A stretch of 22,348 nucleotides of DNA from a virus. The position numbers and the translations under genes were made by a program. Positions within the stretch are counted from its first letter, which is position 1, and each line of letters opens with the position of its first letter. The DNA is taken from the IMG/VR virus record IMGVR_UViG_3300036804_000196, positions 1 to 22,348 of that record; one strand, written 5' to 3'. Shown one piece after another: positions 6,801-13,165 of the stretch. The notes beneath the pieces were generated by a model. That model did no database searches. It had not been told where the DNA came from and worked only from the letters and a program-made list of their open reading frames with translations.

Positions 6801-7070
6801 ATGAGCGATCCGAGGCCGGGCAATAGCGGGCGCGCCGATTATCCCAGGATGCTCTACCAGGCAGACGGGCGAATGCTCATCGCCCACAGCCCCGAGGAGC
6901 ACGACCGGCTGATGAAAGACGGCTGGGACACGGTTCCGGCCGCGATTCACACGCGCCCCGTCGCCAGCCCGGCGCCGGCTCTCTCGGGTGGCGATCCGCT
7001 GGCGGTGATGGTGCGCCAGGTGCTGCACGAGGTACTCGACGAACGAGGTGTCGGTAAAAGGAGGAGGTAA
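6801..7070 (+). CDS. Small phage protein, unknown function
   Basis: An 89-residue product starting MSDPRPGNSGRADYPRMLYQ and containing AHSPEEHDRLMKDGWDTVPA, a pattern met in short proteins next to phage coat genes. The C-terminal part has a short helix (AVMVRQVLHEVLDERGVG) and a basic end (KRRR). A strong ribosome binding site (AAGGAG) precedes the ATG. The family and role are not known to me; a head-completion or decoration role is possible by position only. Confidence 0.75.
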   Translation: MSDPRPGNSGRADYPRMLYQADGRMLIAHSPEEHDRLMKDGWDTVPAAIHTRPVASPAPALSGGDPLAVMVRQVLHEVLDERGVGKRRR

Positions 7071-7073
7071 GAG

Positions 7074-7412
7074 ATGGCACGAGGCGAAGGCGGCGGCAGG
7101 CACCGCGGCGAAGGACGCAGCAGAGGCTCGCTCGGCGAGCGGCATTCGGGGGCCGGCGAAAGCCTCAGACGAGGTGATCACCGCACCGCGACGGGACGCG
7201 ACCCCTACAGCGAGAAGTTCGAGCGCGAGCGCCGCGGCGGCGGCCGCTACGACGCGGGGCCGGGGCATGAAGGGCTCCCGGGCGCCAAGGACATGGACCG
7301 GCCGGATCCCGCCTGCGGCGCCTTCGAGCGCACCGGTTCCAGCCGCGGAAACATGGACCGCGCCCAACGCGAGATCCAGGACGCCGAGCCGCGCTACCGC
7401 GAGCACAAGTGA
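7074..7412 (+). CDS. Gly/Arg/Glu-rich disordered protein, unknown function
   Basis: A 112-residue, highly charged, low-complexity product (RGEGGGRHRGEGRSRGSLGE near the start) with no hydrophobic core, likely disordered and possibly nucleic-acid binding. The ATG at 7074 was chosen because GGAGGTAAGAG directly precedes it. An alternative frame over the same DNA (from 7048) is Ala/Ser-rich and lacks such a site. It may be a packaged or capsid-internal basic protein, which is speculation. Its stop overlaps the GTG of a tandem mini-ORF. Confidence 0.6.
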   Translation: MARGEGGGRHRGEGRSRGSLGERHSGAGESLRRGDHRTATGRDPYSEKFERERRGGGRYDAGPGHEGLPGAKDMDRPDPACGAFERTGSSRGNMDRAQREIQDAEPRYREHK

Positions 7413-7448
7413 GCGCGGCGAATGAGCGTTAGCGAATTTGGGTCTTGA
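7409..7448 (+). CDS. Tandem mini-ORFs MSAANER and MSVSEFGS (family copy D)
   Basis: Two overlapping short frames occupy this junction. The first (GTG 7409 to TAG 7432) encodes MSAANER and overlaps the upstream TGA. The second (ATG 7422 to TGA 7448) encodes MSVSEFGS and ends one base before the next ATG at 7450. The DNA of the second is like copy C at 13136 with one extra T, so the reading frame shifts but a stop still falls next to the downstream start. GGG at 7440-7442 is seven bases from the next ATG and is its only SD-like sequence. Confidence 0.4.
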
Positions 7449-7449
7449 G

Positions 7450-8244
7450 ATGCTGGTTTCCGACGCCATCAGCTACGCTATGCGCGTTGCCGGCATCCTT
7501 GGCGTCGGCCAGGTAGCGCTGCCGCAGGACACCGCCGACGCGCAGACCGCATTGTTGCTGATGCTGCAGCAGTGGCGGCAGAAGCGCTGGCTGGTGTTCC
7601 GGCTCAACTGGGACATCGTCCCGCTGGTGATCGGCAAGCAGTCCTACACCGTCGGACCTACGGCAACGCCTAATCCCGATTTTGTTACCGATGGCTACGC
7701 TCGACCCGCCAATGTGCAGTCATGTTTTCTGCGGCAGAATGTCGGGAGCGGACCCAATTCGTATCCGATCGACTTTCCGATGCGGATCCTCGGCAGCCGC
7801 CAGGAATACGACCGCATAAGCCTGAAATCGCTTCAGTCCTGGCCGGCGTCGATCTATTACGACCCGACGATCCCCAACGCCACGCTCTACATCTGGCCGA
7901 TCCCCGTTCAGCACCTCTTTTCGCTCTACATTGCCTGGCAGACCGCAATCGATCCGGTGACCACGGAGCCCAGCGCCGAGATTACTGATTTCCTTCCGGA
8001 AGAGACCCAGGAAGCGATCATCTACAACCTCGCGCTGAGACTCTGCACCAACTATAAGATGCCGCCCGACCCGGCGGTCGCCAGCATGGCCAAAGCCACG
8101 CTTAACACTCTCAGGCAGACAAACTTCGCGCTGCAGCCGCTGCGCATGCCGCAGTCCCTGCGGCCCGGCACGAGATTGCGCAACCCACTCGGCGGCTTTT
8201 ATCCCGAAACGTCAGCTGGAATTGCTGTTACGTCATTGGGTTAG
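7450..8244 (+). CDS. Tail accessory factor, P22 gp4-like
   Basis: A 264-residue product. The N-terminal MLVSDAISYAMRVAGILGVG and the pattern AQTALLLMLQQWRQKRWLV, then IGKQSYTVGP, then FPMRILGSRQEYDRI and SIYYDPTIPNATLYIWPIP, are typical of the P22 tail-accessory-factor (gp4/head-to-tail adaptor) family found in many podoviruses. P22 gp4 is 166 residues; this version is longer, as in many environmental relatives. It would bind the portal ring after packaging and begin tail assembly. The ATG at 7450 is preferred over an in-frame TTG at 7438 because it follows the mini-ORF stop immediately. Confidence 0.82.
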   Translation: MLVSDAISYAMRVAGILGVGQVALPQDTADAQTALLLMLQQWRQKRWLVFRLNWDIVPLVIGKQSYTVGPTATPNPDFVTDGYARPANVQSCFLRQNVGSGPNSYPIDFPMRILGSRQEYDRISLKSLQSWPASIYYDPTIPNATLYIWPIPVQHLFSLYIAWQTAIDPVTTEPSAEITDFLPEETQEAIIYNLALRLCTNYKMPPDPAVASMAKATLNTLRQTNFALQPLRMPQSLRPGTRLRNPLGGFYPETSAGIAVTSLG

Positions 8245-8280
8245 GCTTTTCTCTTTACCTGGAGTGCGCTAAAATGGCGC

Positions 8281-8817
8281 ATGCACAAACGATACGAACT
8301 GGTCGGCAAGACCTTTGGCAAGCTCACGGTTTTGCAGTTCGCAGGGATGGGCGACGACTACGCGTCGAAATGGCTCGCCCACTGCGAATGCGGCACCGAG
8401 AAGATTGTCGACGGCAAGAACTTGGTCAAAGGCCGAACGCGTTCTTGCGGCTGCATGCAGGGCGGTCGAAGCGGATTGCACGGTGCGGTCAAGCGCACGC
8501 ATGGACAGTCCGACAAGTCGCCGCTCTATACCGCGTGGATCAATATTCGCCAGCGCTGCAACAATCCGAACAACCAGGATTATCGAATCTATGGCGGCCG
8601 CGGCATTCGCGTTTGCGACGACTGGAATACGAGCTTCGAAGCCTTTCAGCGCGATATGGGGCCGACTTGGCAGCGCGGTCTGACAATCGATCGCATCGAC
8701 ACGAATGGACATTACGAGCCCAACAACTGCCGCTGGGTTCCAATGTCCGAACAATGGAAAACGCGCCGCTCGCATGGGCGAAAGCGAGCGCTTGATGGGT
8801 CATCTCAACGGCCATAG
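8281..8817 (+). CDS. HNH-type homing endonuclease inserted in the late operon
   Basis: A 178-residue product. Residues 1-60 (GKTFGKLTVLQF, then CEC at 35-37 and CGC at 56-58) look like a Cys4 zinc module. Residues 82-155 carry the pattern LYTAWINIRQRCNNPNNQDY, YGGRGIRVCDDW, IDRIDTNGHYEPNNCRW seen in many phage HNH nucleases. It lies in the sense direction between the gp4-like and coiled-coil genes, and its 3' end overlaps the next gene by 23 bases. Its ATG at 8281 has GGAG only 16 bases away, and TGCGC/GCGCA (8265-8269, 8277-8281) can pair over the start. Translation may therefore be weak. Confidence 0.8.
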   Translation: MHKRYELVGKTFGKLTVLQFAGMGDDYASKWLAHCECGTEKIVDGKNLVKGRTRSCGCMQGGRSGLHGAVKRTHGQSDKSPLYTAWINIRQRCNNPNNQDYRIYGGRGIRVCDDWNTSFEAFQRDMGPTWQRGLTIDRIDTNGHYEPNNCRWVPMSEQWKTRRSHGRKRALDGSSQRP

Positions 8818-9427
8818 CCTGGTAACCTGGAAGAAGGGCGACGGGCTGGTTGCGGCCGATCTCAATGCGAACTTTACCGCGCTCGCCGACCGCATCGAGG
8901 CGGCGATGGCGACCGCGCTCATGCCCGACCCGGCGAATGTTAGCCTCGAGATGCAGCTTCGCGGCCTCGGCGAGCGCATCGCTGCGCTGGAGAGCCTCAC
9001 GGCGATGCACGCCCGTCAGAGGAACGAGCGCGAATGGGCGCCGCTATCGCACCTGGGGGCTGTCCTCCAGCGGGTGAACGACATGCAGCGCCAGGTCGAG
9101 AATGCCGTTTCGCGCATCGAGGAGCTGTATGCCGCTCTGGCGGTTGATCACGACGATCTGCACCGCCGGATCCTCAGGATCGAACAGCAGCCGGAGGCAG
9201 CCCCAAAAGAGGATTTCGCCGTCCTTGCCGCGCATCACGATCGCATCGCTCTCAAAGAGCACATGCTCCTGGCTCAAGTCATCGCGCTCAGACATGAGAC
9301 GGGGATACTCCGCGACTTGGCCTTGGGCAAGGACCGCCAGGCGAACCGGCTCGAGTTCGCTCCGATGAGCTATGTTGGCCATCTGCTGCAGCGCATCCGC
9401 GAGATCGAGGAGCGGCTGAATGGCTAA
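8795..9427 (+). CDS. Coiled-coil-rich tail-associated protein
   Basis: A 210-residue product beginning MGHLNGHSLVTWKKGDGLVA; the ADLNANFTALADRIEA motif that follows is common at the start of phage tail fibre or appendage proteins. Most of the rest is heptad-like helix (RGLGERIAALESL, LQRVNDMQRQVENAVSRIEE, HLLQRIREIEERL). Two near-copies of a unit (REWAPLSHLGAVLQRVNDM and LEFAPMSYVGHLLQRIREI) suggest internal duplication. It could be a tail needle or fibre stem attached to the gp4/gp10 complex. The start at 8795 forms a TGATG with a stop in another frame; ATG 8774 is an alternative. The nuclease gene has overrun its 5' end, so the native ribosome binding site is unclear. Confidence 0.65.
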   Translation: MGHLNGHSLVTWKKGDGLVAADLNANFTALADRIEAAMATALMPDPANVSLEMQLRGLGERIAALESLTAMHARQRNEREWAPLSHLGAVLQRVNDMQRQVENAVSRIEELYAALAVDHDDLHRRILRIEQQPEAAPKEDFAVLAAHHDRIALKEHMLLAQVIALRHETGILRDLALGKDRQANRLEFAPMSYVGHLLQRIREIEERLNG

Positions 9428-10877
9428 GCTCCCGCTGCACCAAGGCGCATATGAGGCGCGCTCGCCGATCGCCAACGCGCAGGTGGCGATCAATGTCTAT
9501 CCCGAGCCGAACCCGAAAGACGCGCCGTTTCCGGTGACCCACTACCCCTCGCCCGGGCTTTCGGTGCTGGCCGATTTCACCGGGCAGATCACCGGCTCGG
9601 TGCGCGGGCTCTACATGGCCTCCGACGGGCAGCTCTTCGCGGTCATCGGCACCACCGTCATCTCGCTCTCCGGCAGCCCCGGCGCGGGGTTCGCCTGGGT
9701 GAACCTCGGGCAGCTCACCACCAACAGCGGCAACCTCGTCTCGATGTGCGACAACGGCACCACCCTCGTCATCGTCGACGGTAGCCCGCAGGGATGGCAG
9801 CTGCCGCTGGGTGCGGCCCTGACACCGGGCTCGCTGCAGCTGATCAACGACCCCGCATTCTACGGCTCGAACCGGGTCGACTTTATCGACACCTTCATGG
9901 TGTTCAACCAGCCCGGCACCGGAAATTTCTACACCACGACCTCGAATGTCGTGACGCCCTTCGACCCGACTTATTTTGCCGCGAAAGAAGGGTGGAACGA
10001 TCTTCTCGTCTGCTGCGTCTGCCTGCACGACAACATCTGGCTCCTCGGCAATACCACCGCCGAGGTCTGGTTTAATGCCGGGGGCGCGACGTTTCCCTTT
10101 GCCCGGATGCCCAACAGCATCCTGCAGCAGGGCTGCATCGCGGTCAATTCGCCAGTCGTCGCCGATAATGCCTTGTATTGGCTCAGCCAGGATCGCTGGG
10201 GCCGTAATTTGTGCATGCGCGGCGAAGGCTATGCGGCGCGGCGCGTCTCGAATTTCGCGGTCGAGGACGAGTGGTCCAAATACCCGACCTGTGCCGACGC
10301 GGTCGGCATGGTCTTTCAGTTGGGCGGACACGAGACGGTGGGGTTTTACTTTGCTTCCGGCAATGCCTGGTGGGCCTACGACGCCGCGACCGAGCTCTGG
10401 CACAAGCGCACCTACAGCGGCACGACGACCCCGTGGCTGCCCTACTGCATGGCCGGCTGGGGCCATGTCGAGGGCCTCACCTTCGACGACAACATCGTGG
10501 TCGCCGGCGACCGTACCGCGCCGCGCATCCTGCGGGTCGACCGCAACGCCTACACCGACGCCGGCACGCCGATCACCCGCCAGCGCTCGTGGATGCACAA
10601 CCAGGACGACGGGCAGCGCATCCACCACGCGCGGTTTTCCTGCAGCATGACCGGGGCGGCGATGACCCCGGATACGATCAATTTGGATTGGAGCGACGAC
10701 GCCGGGCAGACCTACGGCATCGCCGTGCCGCAGACGACCGACAACGCCACCAACGGGCAATACCAGTGGCGGCGGCTGGGGTACGCGCGCGACCGGGTCT
10801 ACCGATTGACATGGACGGGACAAGGCGAGTGCGCCCTCAACGGGGCCTATATCGACCTCGTCCCGCAGGGGACGTGA
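9420..10877 (+). CDS. Packaged DNA stabilisation protein, P22 gp10-like
   Basis: A 485-residue product close in length to P22 gp10 (472). It begins with LPLHQGAYEARSPIANAQVA, INVYPEPNPKDAPFPVTHYP and SPGLSVLADF, the recognised entry of this family, and goes on with beta-rich blade-like segments (RGLYMASDGQLFAVIGTTV, GWNDLLVCCVCLHDNIWLLG, AEVWFNAGG, SVSPVVADNALYWLSQDRWG-like). The protein forms the second ring of the tail tube below gp4 and keeps DNA inside the head. It overlaps the preceding gene by eight bases. The C-terminal part (TGQGECALNGAYIDLVPQGT) is as expected. The family call is confident; exact boundaries of blades were not modelled. Confidence 0.87.
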   Translation: MAKLPLHQGAYEARSPIANAQVAINVYPEPNPKDAPFPVTHYPSPGLSVLADFTGQITGSVRGLYMASDGQLFAVIGTTVISLSGSPGAGFAWVNLGQLTTNSGNLVSMCDNGTTLVIVDGSPQGWQLPLGAALTPGSLQLINDPAFYGSNRVDFIDTFMVFNQPGTGNFYTTTSNVVTPFDPTYFAAKEGWNDLLVCCVCLHDNIWLLGNTTAEVWFNAGGATFPFARMPNSILQQGCIAVNSPVVADNALYWLSQDRWGRNLCMRGEGYAARRVSNFAVEDEWSKYPTCADAVGMVFQLGGHETVGFYFASGNAWWAYDAATELWHKRTYSGTTTPWLPYCMAGWGHVEGLTFDDNIVVAGDRTAPRILRVDRNAYTDAGTPITRQRSWMHNQDDGQRIHHARFSCSMTGAAMTPDTINLDWSDDAGQTYGIAVPQTTDNATNGQYQWRRLGYARDRVYRLTWTGQGECALNGAYIDLVPQGT

Positions 10878-10878
10878 G

Positions 10879-10947
10879 ATGAGCGGCGTACTGCATAGCA
10901 GCACGCCTGCGAATTCGCAGCACCTCGCCGGTGAGGTGCGCTCATGA
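10879..10947 (+). CDS. Mini-ORF with three inverted repeats (family copy F, diverged)
   Basis: A 22-codon frame encodes MSGVLHSSTPANSQHLAGEV plus RS. It begins two bases after the gp10-like stop and overlaps the next gene start as ATGA at 10944-10947. It shares ATGAGCG and TGCGAAT with copy E at 1632, separated by an in-frame hairpin (GGCGT-CTGC, loop ATA, GCAG-ACGCC, one mismatch). Further on are a perfect 14-bp palindrome (10907-10920, GAATTC centre) and a stem GCACCTC/GAGGTGC just before the next ATG. GGGGA upstream could serve as its ribosome binding site. Confidence 0.4.
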   Translation: MSGVLHSSTPANSQHLAGEVRS

Positions 10948-11216
10948 TCCAGCGCTCGATCTCCCTGAAGCGCCGCCTCGAGGGCGAGACCGTGCGCCAT
11001 GTCGGCTCGCAGGGGCGCCTCGTCTATTACAAGGGCGAGATGCCTGAGCGCTGCGAGCTGCAGGCCGATGGCGAGCGCATCGAGAGCGTCGCGGCGCATG
11101 AGGAACTGGTGCGCGACCTCCACCAGGGCAACCAGCCCAAACCGCAGCCGCCGGCGACTTATTGGCGGCTCATGGACAACAACGGAAATGTCGTCATGCA
11201 GGGGGATGGCTTGTGA
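10944..11216 (+). CDS. Small phage protein, unknown function
   Basis: A 90-residue soluble product beginning MIQRSISLKRRLEGETVRHV, with a mixed alpha/beta look (GRLVYYKGEMPERCELQADG) and ending WRLMDNNGNVVMQGDGL. I do not recognise the family. The start overlaps mini-ORF F, and the 3' end overlaps the GTG of the following gene (GTGA at 11213-11216). The end of the gene supplies GGGGGA as ribosome binding site for that GTG. Its place after the gp10-like gene suggests a tail or ejection accessory role, unproven. Confidence 0.7.
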   Translation: MIQRSISLKRRLEGETVRHVGSQGRLVYYKGEMPERCELQADGERIESVAAHEELVRDLHQGNQPKPQPPATYWRLMDNNGNVVMQGDGL

Positions 11217-11428
11217 GCAGCCAGCCGCCGCGCCCCGTGGGGACCACGGTCCCCGGTCAGACCGCGACCCAGGGAATGATTGCGCCGCTCAACCCCTTTG
11301 TCGACGCGGGCGGTCTCCTGACCGGTGTCAGCTTCCGTTTTCTCTTTGAGTTGTTTCACAACATCAACCAGCTGCAGAGCGAGGTTCAGACACTGCAGCA
11401 GCGCCTCGCCAATGCGGGGATACCATGA
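11213..11428 (+). CDS. Small protein with amphipathic helix and coiled-coil tail
   Basis: A 71-residue product starting with GTG (MSSQPPRPVGTTVPGQTATQ). After a disordered first 30 residues comes a hydrophobic stretch (GGLLTGVSFRFLFELF) and a leucine-heptad tail (INQLQSEVQTLQQRLANAG). GTG at 11213 was selected because it overlaps the upstream stop (GTGA) and follows GGGGGA. A longer frame opening at 11162 would overrun the preceding gene. The stop overlaps the acetyltransferase start (ATGA). The short trimeric-coil pattern resembles small tail or spike adaptor proteins such as that at 18797; function unknown. Confidence 0.65.
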   Translation: MSSQPPRPVGTTVPGQTATQGMIAPLNPFVDAGGLLTGVSFRFLFELFHNINQLQSEVQTLQQRLANAGIP

Positions 11429-11946
11429 GCAGCCAGATCGGCACGGCCGATATGGGGGCGGTGCGTTTCGCGGTGACGTCCATGGATCGTATCTCGTTCC
11501 AGGCGGAAGCCTTCTTCGATGTGATCGAGGAAGCAAAGCCGCTGCTCCAGCGCCATTGGGAGGAGATCGCGCTCGATAAGGCGAGCGTGCCGCTCGATCC
11601 CGACTGGGACCGCTACCGCGAATTTGACAAAAAAAACGGGCTCTCGGTGGTGACCGCCAGGGTCAACGGCGAGCTTGTCGGCTACTGCTGCATGATCCTT
11701 TCCATGGGCCTGCATTATAAAACGACCCCGGAAGCGATTATGGACATCTTCTGGCTGGCGCCTGAGGTGCGCGGCCGGATGGGCGGCGTCAGGCTTTTCC
11801 GCGCGGTCGAGAAGGAATTGCAGCGGCTCGGCATCCGCCGCGTCAATGTCGGCTCGAAGCTCCATAAGGACGTGTCGCGGCTCTTCCTCGCGCTCGGCTA
11901 CCAGCCGATCGAGATGTGGTTCTCAAAACTGCTGGAGGCGCCGTGA
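11425..11946 (+). CDS. GNAT-family N-acetyltransferase in the structural operon
   Basis: A 173-residue product with the GNAT fold pattern: beta strands VVTARVNGELVGYCCMIL (about 75-92), motif A DIFWLAPEVRGRMGGVRLFR (107-126) with the acetyl-CoA pyrophosphate loop at RGRMGG, and the closing strand-helix LFLALGYQPIEMWFSK (153-168). Such enzymes transfer acetyl from acetyl-CoA to an amine. Similar GNAT genes are often found among late genes of P22-like and other podoviruses of Proteobacteria, where the substrate is unknown. It overlaps both neighbours (ATGA and TGATG), so it is expressed with virion proteins and could modify a virion or host surface component. The substrate cannot be read from sequence. 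Confidence 0.82.
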   Translation: MSSQIGTADMGAVRFAVTSMDRISFQAEAFFDVIEEAKPLLQRHWEEIALDKASVPLDPDWDRYREFDKKNGLSVVTARVNGELVGYCCMILSMGLHYKTTPEAIMDIFWLAPEVRGRMGGVRLFRAVEKELQRLGIRRVNVGSKLHKDVSRLFLALGYQPIEMWFSKLLEAP

Positions 11947-13136
11947 TGGTTAGCGGTCCGGTCGTCGGTGGTGCCATCAGCGGGATCGGCTCGCTGGTCG
12001 GCGGCGCGACTGCTTCCTCCGCCTCGCAGCAGGCTGCACAGTCGCAGCTGGCGGCGCAGCAGGCGGCGGATGCGACCGCGCTGCAGGAGCAGCAGCAGGC
12101 CGAGAATTTTTCCAGCGCGTATTTCGGCAACGCTGCGCAGTACCTCTCGCCGTTGATCAATGCGGGACAGGGGGTCGGCAGCGAGTTGCTGCGCGAAATG
12201 GGGGCGCCCTTCGGGGTAGGCACGCCCCCCGCTGCGGCGGCATCGACGCTCCCGGCGCCGGCGTCGACAGGCACCCCCGGTTCGACAGGTCCGCCCGCAG
12301 CGGGCGGCGCTGCGCAGCAGGTGACCTTGCCGGACGGCACCGTCGTCACCGCCCAGGACCTGCAGTACGACCCTGCGACCGGGCAGATCGCCTTCGGATC
12401 GCAAAGCGGCGACCTGCCGGCGAGCGACCAGGCGGCGGCGCAGGCTCTGCTTTATCCCTCGACACCGGCTGCGGCATCGGCTGCGACCGCAACACCGCCG
12501 TCAAACCTGGTGCCGGGCGGGGCGATCCCGGCAGCGGCCGCGGCTCAGTCATCGGGGTGGGCCGGTGCCCCGCCGGCCGGCAGCCTGGGCGCGATGCCCA
12601 GCCTCACCGATCTCTCGCAGCTGCCGGGCTTTTCCTCGACCATGTATTACGGGCAGCAGGGCGTCGCCAACGCCGCCGCCGCCCAGGGGCTTGGGGTATC
12701 CGGAGCTGCGCTCAAGGGCGCGGGCCAATACGCCGCGACCACAGCCAACCAGTTCTATAACAATTACTTCTCGAACTACTGGGCGAACCAGAACAACCGT
12801 TACAACATGCTCTCGGGGTTGATGAACACCGGCGCCAACGCGGCGAACTCCTTGGCCGGCTACTCGACCAATACCGGGGTGCAGGGGGCCTCGAACATCA
12901 CCAGCATCTCGAATGCGATGACGGGGCTTGCCGGGCAGATCGCGCCCTCGGTCGGTGCGGCGCAGCAGGCCTCGGGCAATCTCCTCGGGGCCGGGATAAG
13001 CGGCGCGGCCAACCAGTTCGGCGCCGCCGCCAATGTGCTGATGAACCAGGGCAGCGGCGGCACGACGCTCGGTCCCAGCGGGGGAACCTTTGCCACTTCC
13101 CCGACCGGTGATTACGGCGGCGGCGGAGATTACTGA
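11946..13136 (+). CDS. Putative ejection (internal virion) protein 1
   Basis: A 396-residue Ala/Gln/Gly-rich product. Residues 1-30 are a Gly/Ala-rich hydrophobic segment (GPVVGGAISGIGSLVGGATA), followed by a Gln/Ala helix (SQQAAQSQLAAQQAADATAL). The middle is Pro/Ala linker, and the C-terminal half is rich in Asn, Tyr and Ala (NQFYNNYFSNYWANQNNRYN). This resembles DNA-transfer/ejection proteins of short-tailed phages (place of P22 gp7/gp20), which are packed in the head and form a conduit across the cell envelope. The ATG at 11946 forms TGATG with the GNAT stop. Assignment is from composition, membrane-active look and place in the operon. Confidence 0.6.
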   Translation: MVSGPVVGGAISGIGSLVGGATASSASQQAAQSQLAAQQAADATALQEQQQAENFSSAYFGNAAQYLSPLINAGQGVGSELLREMGAPFGVGTPPAAAASTLPAPASTGTPGSTGPPAAGGAAQQVTLPDGTVVTAQDLQYDPATGQIAFGSQSGDLPASDQAAAQALLYPSTPAAASAATATPPSNLVPGGAIPAAAAAQSSGWAGAPPAGSLGAMPSLTDLSQLPGFSSTMYYGQQGVANAAAAQGLGVSGAALKGAGQYAATTANQFYNNYFSNYWANQNNRYNMLSGLMNTGANAANSLAGYSTNTGVQGASNITSISNAMTGLAGQIAPSVGAAQQASGNLLGAGISGAANQFGAAANVLMNQGSGGTTLGPSGGTFATSPTGDYGGGGDY

Positions 13137-13165
13137 TGAGCGTAGCGAATTTGGGATCCTTTTGA
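13136..13165 (+). CDS. Mini-ORF MSVANLGSF (family copy C)
   Basis: Nine codons plus TGA fill the junction exactly, with TGATG overlaps on both sides (13134-13138 and 13163-13167). Compared with copy B, one base has been lost and one gained near the 3' end, so the total remains 30 bases and the stop still overlaps the next start. GGAG upstream and GGGA at 13153-13156 are possible ribosome binding sites for the mini-ORF and for the next gene. Confidence 0.5.
   Translation: MSVANLGSF

Noticed and set aside
7048-7425. Alternative Ala/Ser-rich frame over the gene at 7074
   Set aside because: No good ribosome binding site, and it overlaps the preceding gene; the 7074 frame has GGAGG before its ATG.
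5955-7469. 504-codon minus-strand open frame opposite the coat gene
   Set aside because: Antisense shadow in GC-rich DNA; it crosses several coupled plus-strand genes and lacks any recognisable motif.
9288-11123. 611-codon minus-strand open frame opposite the gp10-like gene
   Set aside because: The plus strand encodes a recognisable gp10-like protein; the minus frame is an Arg/His/Val-rich antisense translation with no domain.
13090-13164. Upstream extension of ejection protein 2
   Set aside because: It would overlap the end of ejection protein 1; the ATG at 13165 has GGGA at proper distance and a TGATG overlap.
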